From positions 551,672-615,671 of the forward strand of contig NZ_DS264345.1 in assembly GCF_000153925.1 (NCBI RefSeq): 64,000 bases of DNA, given 5' to 3'. The stretch comes from [Ruminococcus] torques ATCC 27756. Lineage in GTDB: Bacteria; Bacillota; Clostridia; Lachnospirales; Lachnospiraceae. The notes beneath the pieces were generated by a model. That model was given only the letters and a program-made list of their open reading frames with translations. It was not told the origin of the DNA and did no database searches. How positions within the stretch are numbered: the first letter of the stretch is position 1; each line of letters opens with the position of its first letter. Positions 8,215-17,770 of this stretch are shown here, one piece after another. The position numbers and the translations under genes were made by a program.

Positions 8215-8922
8215 CTAAATCACTGCTTCAAATTTTGTTTTATTTGAATGAAGAACAAGTTTGAATCCAATTCCGTATACAGTACGGATATATTCGTTTT
8301 CAGGATCGGCTTCTTTTATTTTTTTTCGGAGATTGCTTACATGTACATTGACAGTATTGTTTTCCCCATAATAGCCTCCGTGCCAGACGAGATCGTACAG
8401 CATTTCGCGGGAATAGACCTTCTCTGGATTTTTTATGAAAAGATAGAGTAAGTCATATTCGTGGGCGGTCAGAGAAAGTTCGATTCCGTGAACAGTAACT
8501 TTTCTAGAATCCGGATATAACTCTAAATTTAGGCAAGACAGTTTTTTTGATGTTGCAGTACGCCGTAAAGCAGCCTGGATTCTTGCTATGACTTCTTCAG
8601 GTTCAAACGGCTTTGTAATATAATCATCGGCACCCATTTTTAAAAGTGACACTTTGTCTGCCAGGGCAATTTTTGCAGACAATATGATGACTGGTACGTC
8701 AGAAGAAAGATTTTCCCGAAGTTCGGATAGAAGTTCTTCGCCGGATAATCCCGGAAGCATAAGATCCAGTAAGATTAAGTCCGGCGTGTTGTGCATAAAG
8801 AGCAGTTTTGCTTCTGTTCCGGAAAATGCCTGTATCGGCTTAAAATGCTCGGTGCGTAATATTTTTGCAAGCAGATTGTTGATATCTGCGTCATCTTCTG
8901 CAATTAAAATTTGTTCTCCCAT
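8215..8922 (-). CDS. OmpR-family response regulator
   Basis: A 235-residue two-domain regulator. The receiver domain (1-120) has the acidic pair EDD at 9-11, the phospho-accepting Asp in LILLDLMLPGLSG (about residue 53) and the conserved Lys in ITKPFEPEEV. The C-terminal winged helix (about 130-225) ends with NTVNVHVSNLRKKI and RTVYGIGFKL. The start ATG has an AAAGGAAG about 14 bases upstream. An IS30 element begins only 34 bases upstream of the start codon, leaving the ribosome binding site but separating the gene from its former upstream region. Probable partner of the kinase at 5360-6295. Confidence 0.9.
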   Translation of the reverse strand: MGEQILIAEDDADINNLLAKILRTEHFKPIQAFSGTEAKLLFMHNTPDLILLDLMLPGLSGEELLSELRENLSSDVPVIILSAKIALADKVSLLKMGADDYITKPFEPEEVIARIQAALRRTATSKKLSCLNLELYPDSRKVTVHGIELSLTAHEYDLLYLFIKNPEKVYSREMLYDLVWHGGYYGENNTVNVHVSNLRKKIKEADPENEYIRTVYGIGFKLVLHSNKTKFEAVI

Positions 8923-8955
8923 ATCGTTAATATTTCTTCCTTTCCTATTTTCTGT

Positions 8956-10630
8956 GGTTGAGTGAATAAGTAAATTCCATATGTAAAAGTAAATTCCATA
9001 CAGAAGACTAAATTCGATATTTTAGGGTTTGACGAATTGTGTCAAATCCTTTAAAGTGGAATTTAACCAGATAATAAATGCTTTTCTGCAATAAAAATGT
9101 ATGCTAATGAGACAACTGGAATCTGCTCTGTAAGACTAAATTCCACTTGTCTGGTATGTGTGATATGGAGCCTTTATCCGCAGATTTGTTTTATTATCTG
9201 GTTTTATTTTTTCAATAATGCAGGCGTTAATACGATCTCATCTGCCGGTATTTCAGTGAGAGCAAAAAAATTTAAAAGTTCATGTGGGAGCATGATTTTT
9301 GCAAGAGCCATAGGCGACAATCCACCAAGGCTTTGTCTTGGAGTACTGTTGATATGGCTCATCATCAGATTGATCTCTTTTTGCGAGTAATCGTCAAAGG
9401 ATGTTCCTTTCGGGCATATTTTTCGGATATATTCATGGTTCTTTTCACAATGCGGCTTTTGCCAGGAACACATCGGATCACAATAATAAATACTTGTCCG
9501 AATCAGGTTGTCTTCACCACATTCCAATGCATCCGGAATCTGAAATTCACCGCCTCTGTCCGTTAAAATCAGCGAAAAAGCAGAGGCAAAAGAAAAGGTT
9601 CCAATCGCATGCTCAATGGAGTCAAATACATTTTTTATATGATCGGATTCTTTGCTGTCAAGAAGATACGCCATCATAAAAGAACATTCGGAAAAGTGGA
9701 AAGTGAGTAACACCTTGTGGGAACCTTCACAGCCGAGAACGGTATCCATTTCAGTAACTCTTGTATCCGGGAACTCTTTTAAAAATGCCTGAAAGTCTTT
9801 GTAAGTACGACCTTCATAGATTGTTTTATCAACTAATTCAGAAGAGCCGGAAGAACGGAGCTTATATTTTACTTTTTTAGGCAGATCGATATTTTTAACA
9901 CTCAAAGCTCCGGATTCAATGTAATTGTAAAGCGTTTTTTCTGAGTAAGGGATCTCCGGATGATTCTGTAGGATCATGTAAGGGGACTGCCCCTGCATAA
10001 TCAGTGGGGAAACCAGTTCATCCAGCCTTATCAAATCTTCAGGAGAAATGTTGATACCAGTTCGCGATTCAATCAGAACGGTTCGATATTCCCTGTGAGC
10101 AATCGTGGCTCTATAATAAGCCTTATCCAAACGGCATCCGCTTTTTTTACTGCAAGCATTGCATACAAAGGGAGCTTTATCTAGTTTGGAACAATGATAA
10201 CTGCGAGGAATGAAATCATCGCAATGGGAATTACAGTGGTTGCAGAGTTTACACATTCTTTTGCATATCGGAGCATAGATTTCACAGATATTCTTTTTTT
10301 TGCAGTCTTTTATTAGAGCACATTTATTTTTTGATTCATTGAAGTGGCTATGTTCCTGAATAGTGCGGTGCTTTTTAATTTCTTTGGAGATAGTGGTTGG
10401 ATCTTTTCCTAACTGTAGCGCAATGCTATGGAGGGAGTTTCCTTGATCCAACCTTTTTTCAATTATAATACGCTGATCCATTGTCATATGCTTTTGATTT
10501 CCAGGGATAGATTTACACATAAGTACCTCTTTTCTACTGCGGATAGAAGGTACTAAAATAATATAGGATATAGAAGAAGAGAGTAAGACTAAATTCAGCA
10601 TGATGGTGGAATTTAGTTTTTCATTTAAGG
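8956..10630. mobile_element. Complete IS30-family insertion sequence (1675 bp)
   Basis: Left end GGTTGAGTGAATAAGTAAAT and right end (reverse complement) CCTTAAATGAAAAACTAAAT form an imperfect inverted repeat of about 24 bp, 18 matching. Both flanks carry the 13-base direct repeat TCCTATTTTCTGT (8943-8955 and 10631-10643), a target duplication longer than the 2-3 bp usual for the family. AAATTCCA-type motifs recur just inside both ends, and a hairpin (9025-9033 with 9041-9049) lies between the left end and the transposase stop. An identical left end recurs at 63327. Confidence 0.9.
9204..10520 (-). CDS. IS30-family transposase
   Basis: A 438-residue DDE transposase. The N-terminal helix-turn-helix (MTMDQRIIIEKRLDQGNSLH, then TISKEIKKH) is typical of IS30. 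A Cys-rich segment follows (CKKKNICEIYAPICKRMCKL with further CxxC pairs), then the catalytic core with TDRGGEF as the second Asp region and a C-terminal Glu region near CEKNHEYIRKICPKGTSF. The start is the ATG at 10518-10520 after AGAGGTA; an open frame continues upstream but lacks a ribosome binding site. The second copy at 63575 is cut by the window end. Confidence 0.9.
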   Translation of the reverse strand: MCKSIPGNQKHMTMDQRIIIEKRLDQGNSLHSIALQLGKDPTTISKEIKKHRTIQEHSHFNESKNKCALIKDCKKKNICEIYAPICKRMCKLCNHCNSHCDDFIPRSYHCSKLDKAPFVCNACSKKSGCRLDKAYYRATIAHREYRTVLIESRTGINISPEDLIRLDELVSPLIMQGQSPYMILQNHPEIPYSEKTLYNYIESGALSVKNIDLPKKVKYKLRSSGSSELVDKTIYEGRTYKDFQAFLKEFPDTRVTEMDTVLGCEGSHKVLLTFHFSECSFMMAYLLDSKESDHIKNVFDSIEHAIGTFSFASAFSLILTDRGGEFQIPDALECGEDNLIRTSIYYCDPMCSWQKPHCEKNHEYIRKICPKGTSFDDYSQKEINLMMSHINSTPRQSLGGLSPMALAKIMLPHELLNFFALTEIPADEIVLTPALLKK

Positions 10631-10656
10631 TCCTATTTTCTGTCTTTAGAAAGACG

Positions 10657-10685
10657 TAGACGGGATACATCCGCTATGCTATAAT
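10657..10685 (+). promoter_or_regulatory. Promoter of glyA
   Basis: TAGACG (10657-10662), a 17-base spacer and TATAAT (10680-10685). It begins 14 bases beyond the IS30 target duplication, so the insertion spared it. The leader between it and glyA contains three tandem copies of AAATTTC near 10723-10745, of unknown meaning. Confidence 0.55.
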
Positions 10686-10767
10686 AACTCTAACGCTTTG
10701 TCATAGTAAAGTGTAAATTTATGAAATTTCAAATTTCAAATTTCAGATGAGATGGAGGATAATGACG

Positions 10768-12003
10768 ATGTACGACTTCGATGAAATCAAAAATGCAGAT
10801 CCGGAGATTGCGGAAGTGATCACAGCGGAAATGAAGAGACAGAACTCCCATATTGAATTGATCGCTTCTGAGAACTGGGTGAGCAAAGCAGTGATGGCAG
10901 CGATGGGAAGTCCGCTTACAAATAAATATGCAGAAGGATATCCGGGCAAGAGATATTACGGAGGCTGTCAGTGTGTGGATGTTGCCGAAGAACTGGCAAG
11001 AGAACGCGCAAAAAAACTGTTTGGCTGTGAGTATGTAAATGTACAGCCTCATTCAGGAGCGCAGGCTAATATGGCAGTTCAGTTTGCGATGCTGACACCG
11101 GGCGATACGATCATGGGAATGAACCTTGATCACGGCGGACATTTGACTCATGGATCACCGGTCAATCTGTCGGGAAAATATTTTCATGTCGTTCCTTACG
11201 GAGTCAATGATGACGGAGTGATCGATTATGATAAGGTTTTGGAAATTGCAAAAGAATGTAAACCGAAGATGATCATTGCGGGCGCAAGCGCTTATGCAAG
11301 AACGATCGATTTCAAACGTTTCCGTGAAATCGCAGATGAAGTCGGCTCGTATCTCATGGTAGATATGGCTCATATTGCAGGACTTGTGGCAGCAGGTCTC
11401 CATCCAAGTCCGATTCCGTATGCACATGTGACAACGACAACGACCCATAAAACATTAAGAGGTCCAAGAGGCGGAATGATCCTTTCAAGTAATGAAGTGA
11501 ACGAGAAGTTTAATTTTAATAAAGCAATTTTCCCGGGAACTCAGGGAGGACCGCTTATGCATGTAATCGCGGCAAAGGCAGTCTGCTTTAAAGAAGCTCT
11601 TGAGCCGGAATTTAAAGAATATCAGATGCAGGTTGTAAAAAATGCAAAAGCGCTCTGTGAAGGTTTGAAAAAACGCGGCGTGAAGATCGTTTCAGGAGAT
11701 ACAGACAATCATCTTATGCTCGTAGATCTTACCGGAAATGACGTAAGCGGAAAAGAGCTGGAAAAACGGCTTGACGATGCACATATTACATGTAATAAAA
11801 ATACAATACCGAACGATCCTCGTTCTCCGTTCGTGACAAGCGGAGTAAGACTCGGAACTCCGGCAGTTACAACTCGGGGAATGAAAGAGGACGATATGGA
11901 TAAGATCGCCGAGATCATTGCAATGGTGATCGAGAGTGAAGAAAATGTAGAGACTGCAAGAAAACTGGCAGCAGAACTTACAGAGAAATATCCTCTTTGT
12001 TAA
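10768..12003 (+). CDS. glyA: Serine hydroxymethyltransferase
   Basis: Interconverts serine and glycine with tetrahydrofolate and PLP. The 411 residues match the usual length of about 410-420. The PLP lysine is in [15 protein letters not shown] (about residue 225), and the substrate-binding IELIASENW and the HSGAQAN segment are present. The ATG at 10768 is chosen because GGAGG lies 9 bases upstream; two in-frame ATGs further upstream are too close to it or lack one. It has its own promoter and terminator, so it is monocistronic. Confidence 0.95.
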   Translation: MYDFDEIKNADPEIAEVITAEMKRQNSHIELIASENWVSKAVMAAMGSPLTNKYAEGYPGKRYYGGCQCVDVAEELARERAKKLFGCEYVNVQPHSGAQANMAVQFAMLTPGDTIMGMNLDHGGHLTHGSPVNLSGKYFHVVPYGVNDDGVIDYDKVLEIAKECKPKMIIAGASAYARTIDFKRFREIADEVGSYLMVDMAHIAGLVAAGLHPSPIPYAHVTTTTTHKTLRGPRGGMILSSNEVNEKFNFNKAIFPGTQGGPLMHVIAAKAVCFKEALEPEFKEYQMQVVKNAKALCEGLKKRGVKIVSGDTDNHLMLVDLTGNDVSGKELEKRLDDAHITCNKNTIPNDPRSPFVTSGVRLGTPAVTTRGMKEDDMDKIAEIIAMVIESEENVETARKLAAELTEKYPLC

Positions 12004-12040
12004 ATTTGATTTAATGATAAAAAGAATAGAAACAATAGAG

Positions 12041-12090
12041 TTCCTCTTTGCCCGACAGGATCAGGTCCTCCGGGTAAAGAGGAATTTTTC
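12041..12090 (+). terminator. Terminator of glyA
   Basis: TTCCTCTTTGCCCG pairs with CGGGTAAAGAGGAA around a 16-base loop and is followed by TTTTTC. A classic intrinsic terminator. Confidence 0.85.
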
Positions 12091-12214
12091 TTGATTTAAA
12101 GCTTTAATTCGCAAAAGTATTGTGCTATACTAATAGACATCAGTAAAAAAGAAAGCTGAAAAGCAGATTGCCGATAAGCGATGGCACAACATATTATAAA
12201 GGAGGATATGCGCG

Positions 12215-13525
12215 ATGATATGGGCAAAGGAAGAGACTCTGCCAAGAGAAGAGATCGAACGGATACAGCTTACAAAGCTGAAGGATACGGTTCGATATAT
12301 TTATGACAGAGTGAAACCTTACCGCGAGAAAATGGATATGGCAGGTGTACGTCCGGAAGATATACAGACGTTGGAAGATTTAAAAAAACTGCCGTTTACA
12401 TATAAAGCTGATTTTCGGGATCATTATCCGGATGGGTTGTTTGCGGTTGATAAAAAGGAAATCGTTCGTTATCATGCAAGTTCGGGTACGACGGGAAAGC
12501 CGACCGTTGTCGGATATACAAGAAACGATCTGGATATCTGGCTGAATAATGTTGCGAGAATTGCATGCATGGGAGGCGCGACGGAAGAAGATGTGGCACA
12601 GATCGCGTTTGGATACGGAACATTTACGGGAGCGCTCGGACTTCACGGAGGTCTTGAGAAGATCGGAGCATCTGTGATTCCGATGTCTTCAGGAAATACA
12701 AACAAACAGATTATGTTTTTACAGGATATGGGTGTGACACTTCTTGTGGCTACCCCGTCTTATGCGCTCCATCTTGGAGAGGAACTTCGCAGAAGAGGGA
12801 TCGATCCATCAAAAGATTTAAAGATAAGAATCGGACTGTTCGGAGGAGAAGGCATGACAGAGCCGATGCGGGAAGAGATGCACCGTGTTTGGGGAGAACA
12901 GTTTGTCTGTACACAAAATTATGGTATGAGTGAACTTTGCGGACCGGGTGTTTCGGGAGAATGTACACAGCTTTGTGGAATGCATATTAATGAAGACTGG
13001 TTTATTCCTGAAATTATTGATCCTGAAACAGAGGAAGTTCTTCCGCCGGGAGAAAGAGGAGAACTTGTTGTTACCTGTCTTGGAAAAGAGGCGCTTCCGA
13101 TCGTAAGATACCGAACCGGAGATATGACAAGACTGATGTATGAGCCGTGTAAATGCGGAAGAACAACCTGCAGAATGGAAAATCTTTCCGGTCGTGCAGA
13201 TGATATGCTTGTTATCCGAGGAGTTAATGTATTCCCGACACAGATTGAAGAAGTGCTCTTAAAGATTGATGAGATCGGACCGCATTATGAGATACTTGTA
13301 GAGAGAAAGAACCGTCTGGATGTAATGACGATTACGGTAGAGCTGATCGATGACAGACTTCTTGACAGCTATGCAAAATTAAGTGAACTTGAGACGAGGA
13401 TTAAGTCAGCATTGAAATCGCAGCTTGGACTTGCAACCTGTATCAGGCTTGTGGCGCCGAACTCTTTAAGACGGTTTGAGGGTAAGGCAAAGAGAGTAAC
13501 AGATTTACGAAAGGATGGACTTTGA
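12215..13525 (+). CDS. paaK: Phenylacetate/aryl-acetate CoA ligase, copy 1
   Basis: A 436-residue adenylate-forming enzyme of the PaaK family. The AMP-binding P-loop is YHASSGTTGKPTVVGYT (about residues 85-101); adenine- and ribose-binding regions include QNYGMSELCGPG (about 241) and YRTGDM; a Cys cluster CKCGRTTC (about 312) and the C-terminal GVNVFPTQIEEVL complete the family pattern. Next to an indolepyruvate oxidoreductase it probably runs in the direction aryl-acetyl-CoA to aryl-acetate plus ATP, or activates the acid. AAAGGAGG ribosome binding site; a weak TATACT promoter box lies near 12126. Overlaps the following gene region. Confidence 0.9.
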   Translation: MIWAKEETLPREEIERIQLTKLKDTVRYIYDRVKPYREKMDMAGVRPEDIQTLEDLKKLPFTYKADFRDHYPDGLFAVDKKEIVRYHASSGTTGKPTVVGYTRNDLDIWLNNVARIACMGGATEEDVAQIAFGYGTFTGALGLHGGLEKIGASVIPMSSGNTNKQIMFLQDMGVTLLVATPSYALHLGEELRRRGIDPSKDLKIRIGLFGGEGMTEPMREEMHRVWGEQFVCTQNYGMSELCGPGVSGECTQLCGMHINEDWFIPEIIDPETEEVLPPGERGELVVTCLGKEALPIVRYRTGDMTRLMYEPCKCGRTTCRMENLSGRADDMLVIRGVNVFPTQIEEVLLKIDEIGPHYEILVERKNRLDVMTITVELIDDRLLDSYAKLSELETRIKSALKSQLGLATCIRLVAPNSLRRFEGKAKRVTDLRKDGL

Positions 13526-13526
13526 T

Positions 13527-15272
13527 ATGGCAGAGAAAGTGATCATGCTCGGCAATGAGGCGATTGCGAGAGGAGCATACGAAGCAGGGGTAAAGGTATC
13601 GTCTGCTTATCCGGGAACTCCGAGTACCGAGATAAGTGAATACCTTGTACAATATAAAGATGATGTGTATGAAGAGTGGGCGCCGAATGAAAAAGTGGCG
13701 ACAGAAGTGGCGGTCGGAGCAAGTCTTGCCGGAGTACGTTCTATGGCATGCATGAAGCATGTCGGTTTGAATGTGGCGGCAGATCCGCTGTATTCGGTTT
13801 CTTATATGGGAGTAAACGGAGGACTTGTTCTTGTTGTTGCAGATGATCCGGGACTTTACAGTTCTCAGAACGAACAGGATACGAGGATGGTTGCAAGAGC
13901 CGCTCAGATTCCGGTGATTGAACCGTCGGACAGTGCGGAGGCAAAAGATTTTTTTAAGACGGCGTTTGAATTGAGTGAACAGTTTGACAGACCCTTTATT
14001 TTCAGGACAACAACAAGACTTGCACATTCGCAGGGAATTGTAGAGTTGTGTGATCGTGCGCAGGTCGAAGATAAACCGTATGAGAAAAATATTCCGAAAA
14101 ATGTCATGATGCCGGGAAATGCGAAACTTCGTCATGTCGAAATTGAAAAACGCAATCTTGAACTGGCAGAAGCAGCGAATACACTTTCGCTGAATAAGAT
14201 GGAGATGAATGATACAAAGATAGGAGTTATTACAAGCGGTATCCCTTATCAATATGTAAAAGAAGCGCTTCCAGATGCATCTGTTCTTAAACTTGGACTT
14301 GTGAATCCTCTTCCGAAAAAATTGATCGAAGAGTTTGCATCAAAAGTCGAGACGCTGTATATCGTAGAAGAACTTGACCCGGTAATTGAAGAACAAGTTC
14401 GTTCATGGGGAATTCCGGCTGTAGGAAAAGAAATTTTTACAGTGCAGGGCGAGTACAGTGCCAATATGCTTCGCAAAGCGATACTGAAAGAAAATCCGGA
14501 TCTGAAAAAACCGGCAGAAGCTCCGGGAAGACCGCCGATTCTTTGTCCGGGATGTCCGCATAGAAGTGTTTTCCATGTATTGAATAAGCTGAAAATGCAT
14601 GCTGCCGGCGACATCGGATGTTATACGCTTGGAGCGGTTGCGCCTTTGAGCGTAATCGATACGACGATGTGTATGGGATCAAGCATTTCGACGCTTCATG
14701 GAATGGAGAAAGCAAAAGGAAAAGAATACATAAAAAATTGGGTTGCCGTAATCGGCGATTCCACCTTTTTGCATACAGGCATCAATTCATTGATGAATAT
14801 GGTATATAATCATGCGACAGGAACAGTACTGATCCTTGATAATTCGACAACAGGAATGACAGGACATCAGGACCATGCGGCTACAGGGAAAACTTTGCAG
14901 GGCGATCCGACATATGCGATTGATATTCCGGCTTTGTGTCGTGCAGTGGGCGTGAAAAATGTTTATGAGATCAATGCTTTTGATCTTTTGCTGCTTGAAA
15001 AAACGATCAAAGAAGAGGTGGCAAGAGACGAAGTATCGGTCATTATTACAAAAACTCCGTGTGTACTTCTTGATAAGAGGAAAAAGCCGCTTTATATTGC
15101 ACATGCCGATAAGTGCAAAAAATGTGGAATGTGCATGAAGCCGGGATGTCCGGCAATGACGAAAAACCCGGACGGAACGATTCATATTGACGATACAATG
15201 TGTACAGGATGCGGTTTGTGTAAAGATTTGTGCAAATTTGATGCAATCGAGCTTATAAAGGAAGGTGAGTAA
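13527..15272 (+). CDS. iorA: Indolepyruvate ferredoxin oxidoreductase, alpha subunit
   Basis: Decarboxylates indole-, phenyl- or hydroxyphenylpyruvate to the aryl-acetyl-CoA while reducing ferredoxin; forms a complex with IorB. The 581 residues comprise the pyrimidine/PP domains (SSAYPGTPSTEISEYL near the N-terminus), the Cys-containing ILCPGCPHRS (about 340), the thiamine-diphosphate site GDSTFLHTGINSLM with LDNSTTGMTGHQ (about 415-455) and two C-terminal 4Fe-4S motifs (CKKCGMCMKPGC and CTGCGLCKDLC). The ATG at 13527 just follows the paaK stop and is 12 bases after AAAGG; an ATG at 13515 overlaps paaK and has no room for a ribosome binding site. Confidence 0.92.
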   Translation: MAEKVIMLGNEAIARGAYEAGVKVSSAYPGTPSTEISEYLVQYKDDVYEEWAPNEKVATEVAVGASLAGVRSMACMKHVGLNVAADPLYSVSYMGVNGGLVLVVADDPGLYSSQNEQDTRMVARAAQIPVIEPSDSAEAKDFFKTAFELSEQFDRPFIFRTTTRLAHSQGIVELCDRAQVEDKPYEKNIPKNVMMPGNAKLRHVEIEKRNLELAEAANTLSLNKMEMNDTKIGVITSGIPYQYVKEALPDASVLKLGLVNPLPKKLIEEFASKVETLYIVEELDPVIEEQVRSWGIPAVGKEIFTVQGEYSANMLRKAILKENPDLKKPAEAPGRPPILCPGCPHRSVFHVLNKLKMHAAGDIGCYTLGAVAPLSVIDTTMCMGSSISTLHGMEKAKGKEYIKNWVAVIGDSTFLHTGINSLMNMVYNHATGTVLILDNSTTGMTGHQDHAATGKTLQGDPTYAIDIPALCRAVGVKNVYEINAFDLLLLEKTIKEEVARDEVSVIITKTPCVLLDKRKKPLYIAHADKCKKCGMCMKPGCPAMTKNPDGTIHIDDTMCTGCGLCKDLCKFDAIELIKEGE

Positions 15273-15275
15273 GGG

Positions 15276-15848
15276 ATGGCTGTGAAAAATATTATGATCG
15301 TCGGTGTGGGCGGACAGGGAACTTTGCTCACAAGCCGCATTCTCGGAGGTCTTACGATCGCGGGCGGATATGATGTGAAATTATCGGAAGTTCACGGAAT
15401 GGCACAGAGAGGCGGAAGCGTCGTTACATTTGTTCGATACGGAGAAAAAGTGGCGGAACCGATTGTGGAAGAAGGGCAGGCAGATGTAATTATTGCATTT
15501 GAGCGGCTTGAGGCGCTTCGCTATGCGCACTTCTTGAAGAAAGACGGAGTGTTGATCGTAAATGACTGGCGAATCGATCCGATGCCTGTCGTGATCGGAG
15601 CAGCCCGGTATCCGGAAAATATTTTAGAAGATTTGGAAAAAGAATATAAAGTCTATAAAGTAGATGCAACAGAAGAATCAAAGAAACTGGGAAATCCGAA
15701 AGTGTTTAACCTGATCGTCCTCGGCGTAGCGGCACAGCATATGGATTTTACAAAAGAGCAGTGGTATGAAGTGATAGAGAAAACGGTTCCCCAAAAGACA
15801 GTCGAATTAAATAAGAAAGCTTTTGATGTGGGATATACGTTGAAATAG
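15276..15848 (+). CDS. iorB: Indolepyruvate ferredoxin oxidoreductase, beta subunit
   Basis: The 190-residue partner of IorA. The N-terminal glycine-rich loop MIVGVGGQGTLLTSRILGG and HGMAQRGGSVVTFVRYG (about 43-59) are characteristic of the gamma-type domain of 2-oxoacid:ferredoxin oxidoreductases. It begins three bases after iorA with a GAAGGTGAG ribosome binding site, so the two are translated together. Length is normal for the family. Confidence 0.92.
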   Translation: MAVKNIMIVGVGGQGTLLTSRILGGLTIAGGYDVKLSEVHGMAQRGGSVVTFVRYGEKVAEPIVEEGQADVIIAFERLEALRYAHFLKKDGVLIVNDWRIDPMPVVIGAARYPENILEDLEKEYKVYKVDATEESKKLGNPKVFNLIVLGVAAQHMDFTKEQWYEVIEKTVPQKTVELNKKAFDVGYTLK

Positions 15849-15970
15849 GTGGAAGCCATATAAAAGAAAAAGACATATGATAATGAATGTATCGTAACAA
15901 CAAACAATCTGTGTGAAAAAATATTGGCAGATATTGACAGAGAATCTAAAAGGAAAGGCGGTGATAGTTA

Positions 15971-16390
15971 ATGATCAGGCAGATATCAGTTTTTGTGGAA
16001 AATCAACCGGGAAGTATGATGAATGTGACAAACGTACTTACTGAGGCGCATGTCAATATTCGTGCAATTTCAACATTTGATACTCCGGAATTTGGCATAA
16101 TGCGTTTGGTAGTAGATGATCCGGTCCGCGCAAAAGAAAGTTTAACGTCAAAAGGGTTTGTAAATCGCGTCAGTGATGTGATCGGTGCGGAACTAAAAGA
16201 CGAAAAGGGAAATCTGAATCAGATGTTGAAAATACTGGCAGACGGACAGATCAATGTAAATTATATCTATTCTTTCGTAATCCGAGAAGGGAAAGCCCCG
16301 GTCATGGTATTTCATACTGATGACTTTGAAAAAGCGGAGAGCGTTCTGAAGCAGGCGGATGTAAAGCTTGTGGAGGAAGAGGATTTATAA
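15971..16390 (+). CDS. Tandem ACT-domain protein, copy 1
   Basis: A 139-residue protein made of two ACT domains (about 1-70 and 72-139); the first starts IRQISVFVENQPGSMMNVTN, with the ligand-site glycine at the strand-helix turn. ACT domains bind amino acids as regulators. Located between iorB and the second paaK, it probably senses an aromatic amino acid or a product of the pathway, but no DNA-binding or catalytic domain is attached. GGAAAGGCGGTG lies upstream of the start. A 122-base gap after iorB shows no clear promoter or terminator. Confidence 0.85.
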   Translation: MIRQISVFVENQPGSMMNVTNVLTEAHVNIRAISTFDTPEFGIMRLVVDDPVRAKESLTSKGFVNRVSDVIGAELKDEKGNLNQMLKILADGQINVNYIYSFVIREGKAPVMVFHTDDFEKAESVLKQADVKLVEEEDL

Positions 16391-16422
16391 AAGATATATA
16401 ATTGACTAAAGGAGAAGAAATA

Positions 16423-17754
16423 ATGGCTGCAGTATCAAGAGAAAACTGGGTTGAGAGGATTCGTGATCCTAAGATTGAATGCATGAGCAGGGACGAGATG
16501 GCCGCTCTTCAGAGCAGACGGCTTGTCGAGGTAGTAAACAGAGTATATAATAATGTAGAATTTTATCGAAAAAAAATGCAGGATATGGGAATAGAGCCCG
16601 GTGACATCAAATCTATTGAAGATATCGGAAAACTTCCGTTTACAACAAAAGAAGATTTAAGGGAAAATTATCCTTTTGGACTTTTGGCAATACCGAAAAA
16701 GGATGTTGTCCGTGTGCAGGGAACATCCGGTACAACAGGAAAACTGACGATTGCTCCTTATTCGCAGAAAGATGTAGAAGTATGGGGGGAATGTGTGGCA
16801 AGAGAACTGACGATGGCAGGACTTACCGAGGAAGATATTATACATGTCTGTTATGGTTATGGTCTGTTTACCGGAGGCCTTGGACTGGATTTTGGAGCAA
16901 GAGCGCTCGGGGCAATGGCGATTCCGATGTCTGCAGGCAATACAAAGCGTCAGATGATGTGTATGGAAGATCTTGGAGCCACTGCATTTGCGTGTACGCC
17001 TTCGTATGCTTTGTATCTTGCAGAATCCATTCAAGAAGCAGGGATTGTTGACAGGCTGAATCTGAAAGTCGGTATTCACGGCGCAGAACCGTGGACGGAA
17101 GAAATGCGGAAAAAGATTGAAGATATCCTTCACATTAATTGTTTTGATATTTACGGACTTTGTGAAATTACAGGTCCGGGAGTGGCTCAGGATTGTATCC
17201 ATAAAGCGGGACTTCATGTACAGGCTGATTATTTCTATCCTGAAGTTTTGAATCCGACAACCCATGAACCGTGTGCGGACGGAGAAACAGGCGAACTTGT
17301 GTTTACAACTCTTGCGAAGGAGGCAATGCCGCTTTTAAGATATCGGACAAAAGATCTTACAAGTATTGATCACAGTACCTGTGCCTGTGGAAGAACACTG
17401 CCGAGAATTTCTAAATTTACAGGAAGAACCGACGATATGAAAGTAATTCGCGGTGTAAATGTATTCCCGACTCAGGTTGAAACGGCGCTTCTTTCAATCG
17501 GAGGAGTTGTAGCGCCTCATTATATGATGATTGTTGACAGGGAAGATAATCTTGATGTACTGACTGTTATGGTAGAGGTAGACGAATCTGTATTTTCAGA
17601 TGAAATCAGAAAACTTGACGCTCTCAGAAATAAGATTGCAGCTACATTAAAGACTGCGCTTGGCGTATCTGTAAAAGTGAAGCTTGTAGAGCCGAAGTCG
17701 ATTCAAAGAAGTGAAGGAAAAGCTGTTCGCGTGATTGACAACAGAGATCTGTAG
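16423..17754 (+). CDS. paaK: Phenylacetate/aryl-acetate CoA ligase, copy 2
   Basis: A 443-residue second PaaK paralogue, clearly diverged from copy 1 at 12215 but with the same landmarks: VQGTSGTTGKLTIAPYS (P-loop, about residues 95-111), DIYGLCEITGPG, CACGRTLPR and GVNVFPTQVETALL. The ATG at 16423 (MAAVSRENWVERI) follows AAAGGAGAAG; the upstream in-frame ATG lacks one. Having two ligases suggests different aryl-acid specificities. It is followed within 16 bases by a second ACT protein. Confidence 0.9.
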   Translation: MAAVSRENWVERIRDPKIECMSRDEMAALQSRRLVEVVNRVYNNVEFYRKKMQDMGIEPGDIKSIEDIGKLPFTTKEDLRENYPFGLLAIPKKDVVRVQGTSGTTGKLTIAPYSQKDVEVWGECVARELTMAGLTEEDIIHVCYGYGLFTGGLGLDFGARALGAMAIPMSAGNTKRQMMCMEDLGATAFACTPSYALYLAESIQEAGIVDRLNLKVGIHGAEPWTEEMRKKIEDILHINCFDIYGLCEITGPGVAQDCIHKAGLHVQADYFYPEVLNPTTHEPCADGETGELVFTTLAKEAMPLLRYRTKDLTSIDHSTCACGRTLPRISKFTGRTDDMKVIRGVNVFPTQVETALLSIGGVVAPHYMMIVDREDNLDVLTVMVEVDESVFSDEIRKLDALRNKIAATLKTALGVSVKVKLVEPKSIQRSEGKAVRVIDNRDL

Positions 17755-17770
17755 AAGGAGGAGAGAACGA

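Noticed and set aside
10723..10745. Three tandem AAATTTC units before glyA
   Set aside because: Too short to call a CRISPR or protein-binding array; simple AT-rich tandem repeat in a leader.
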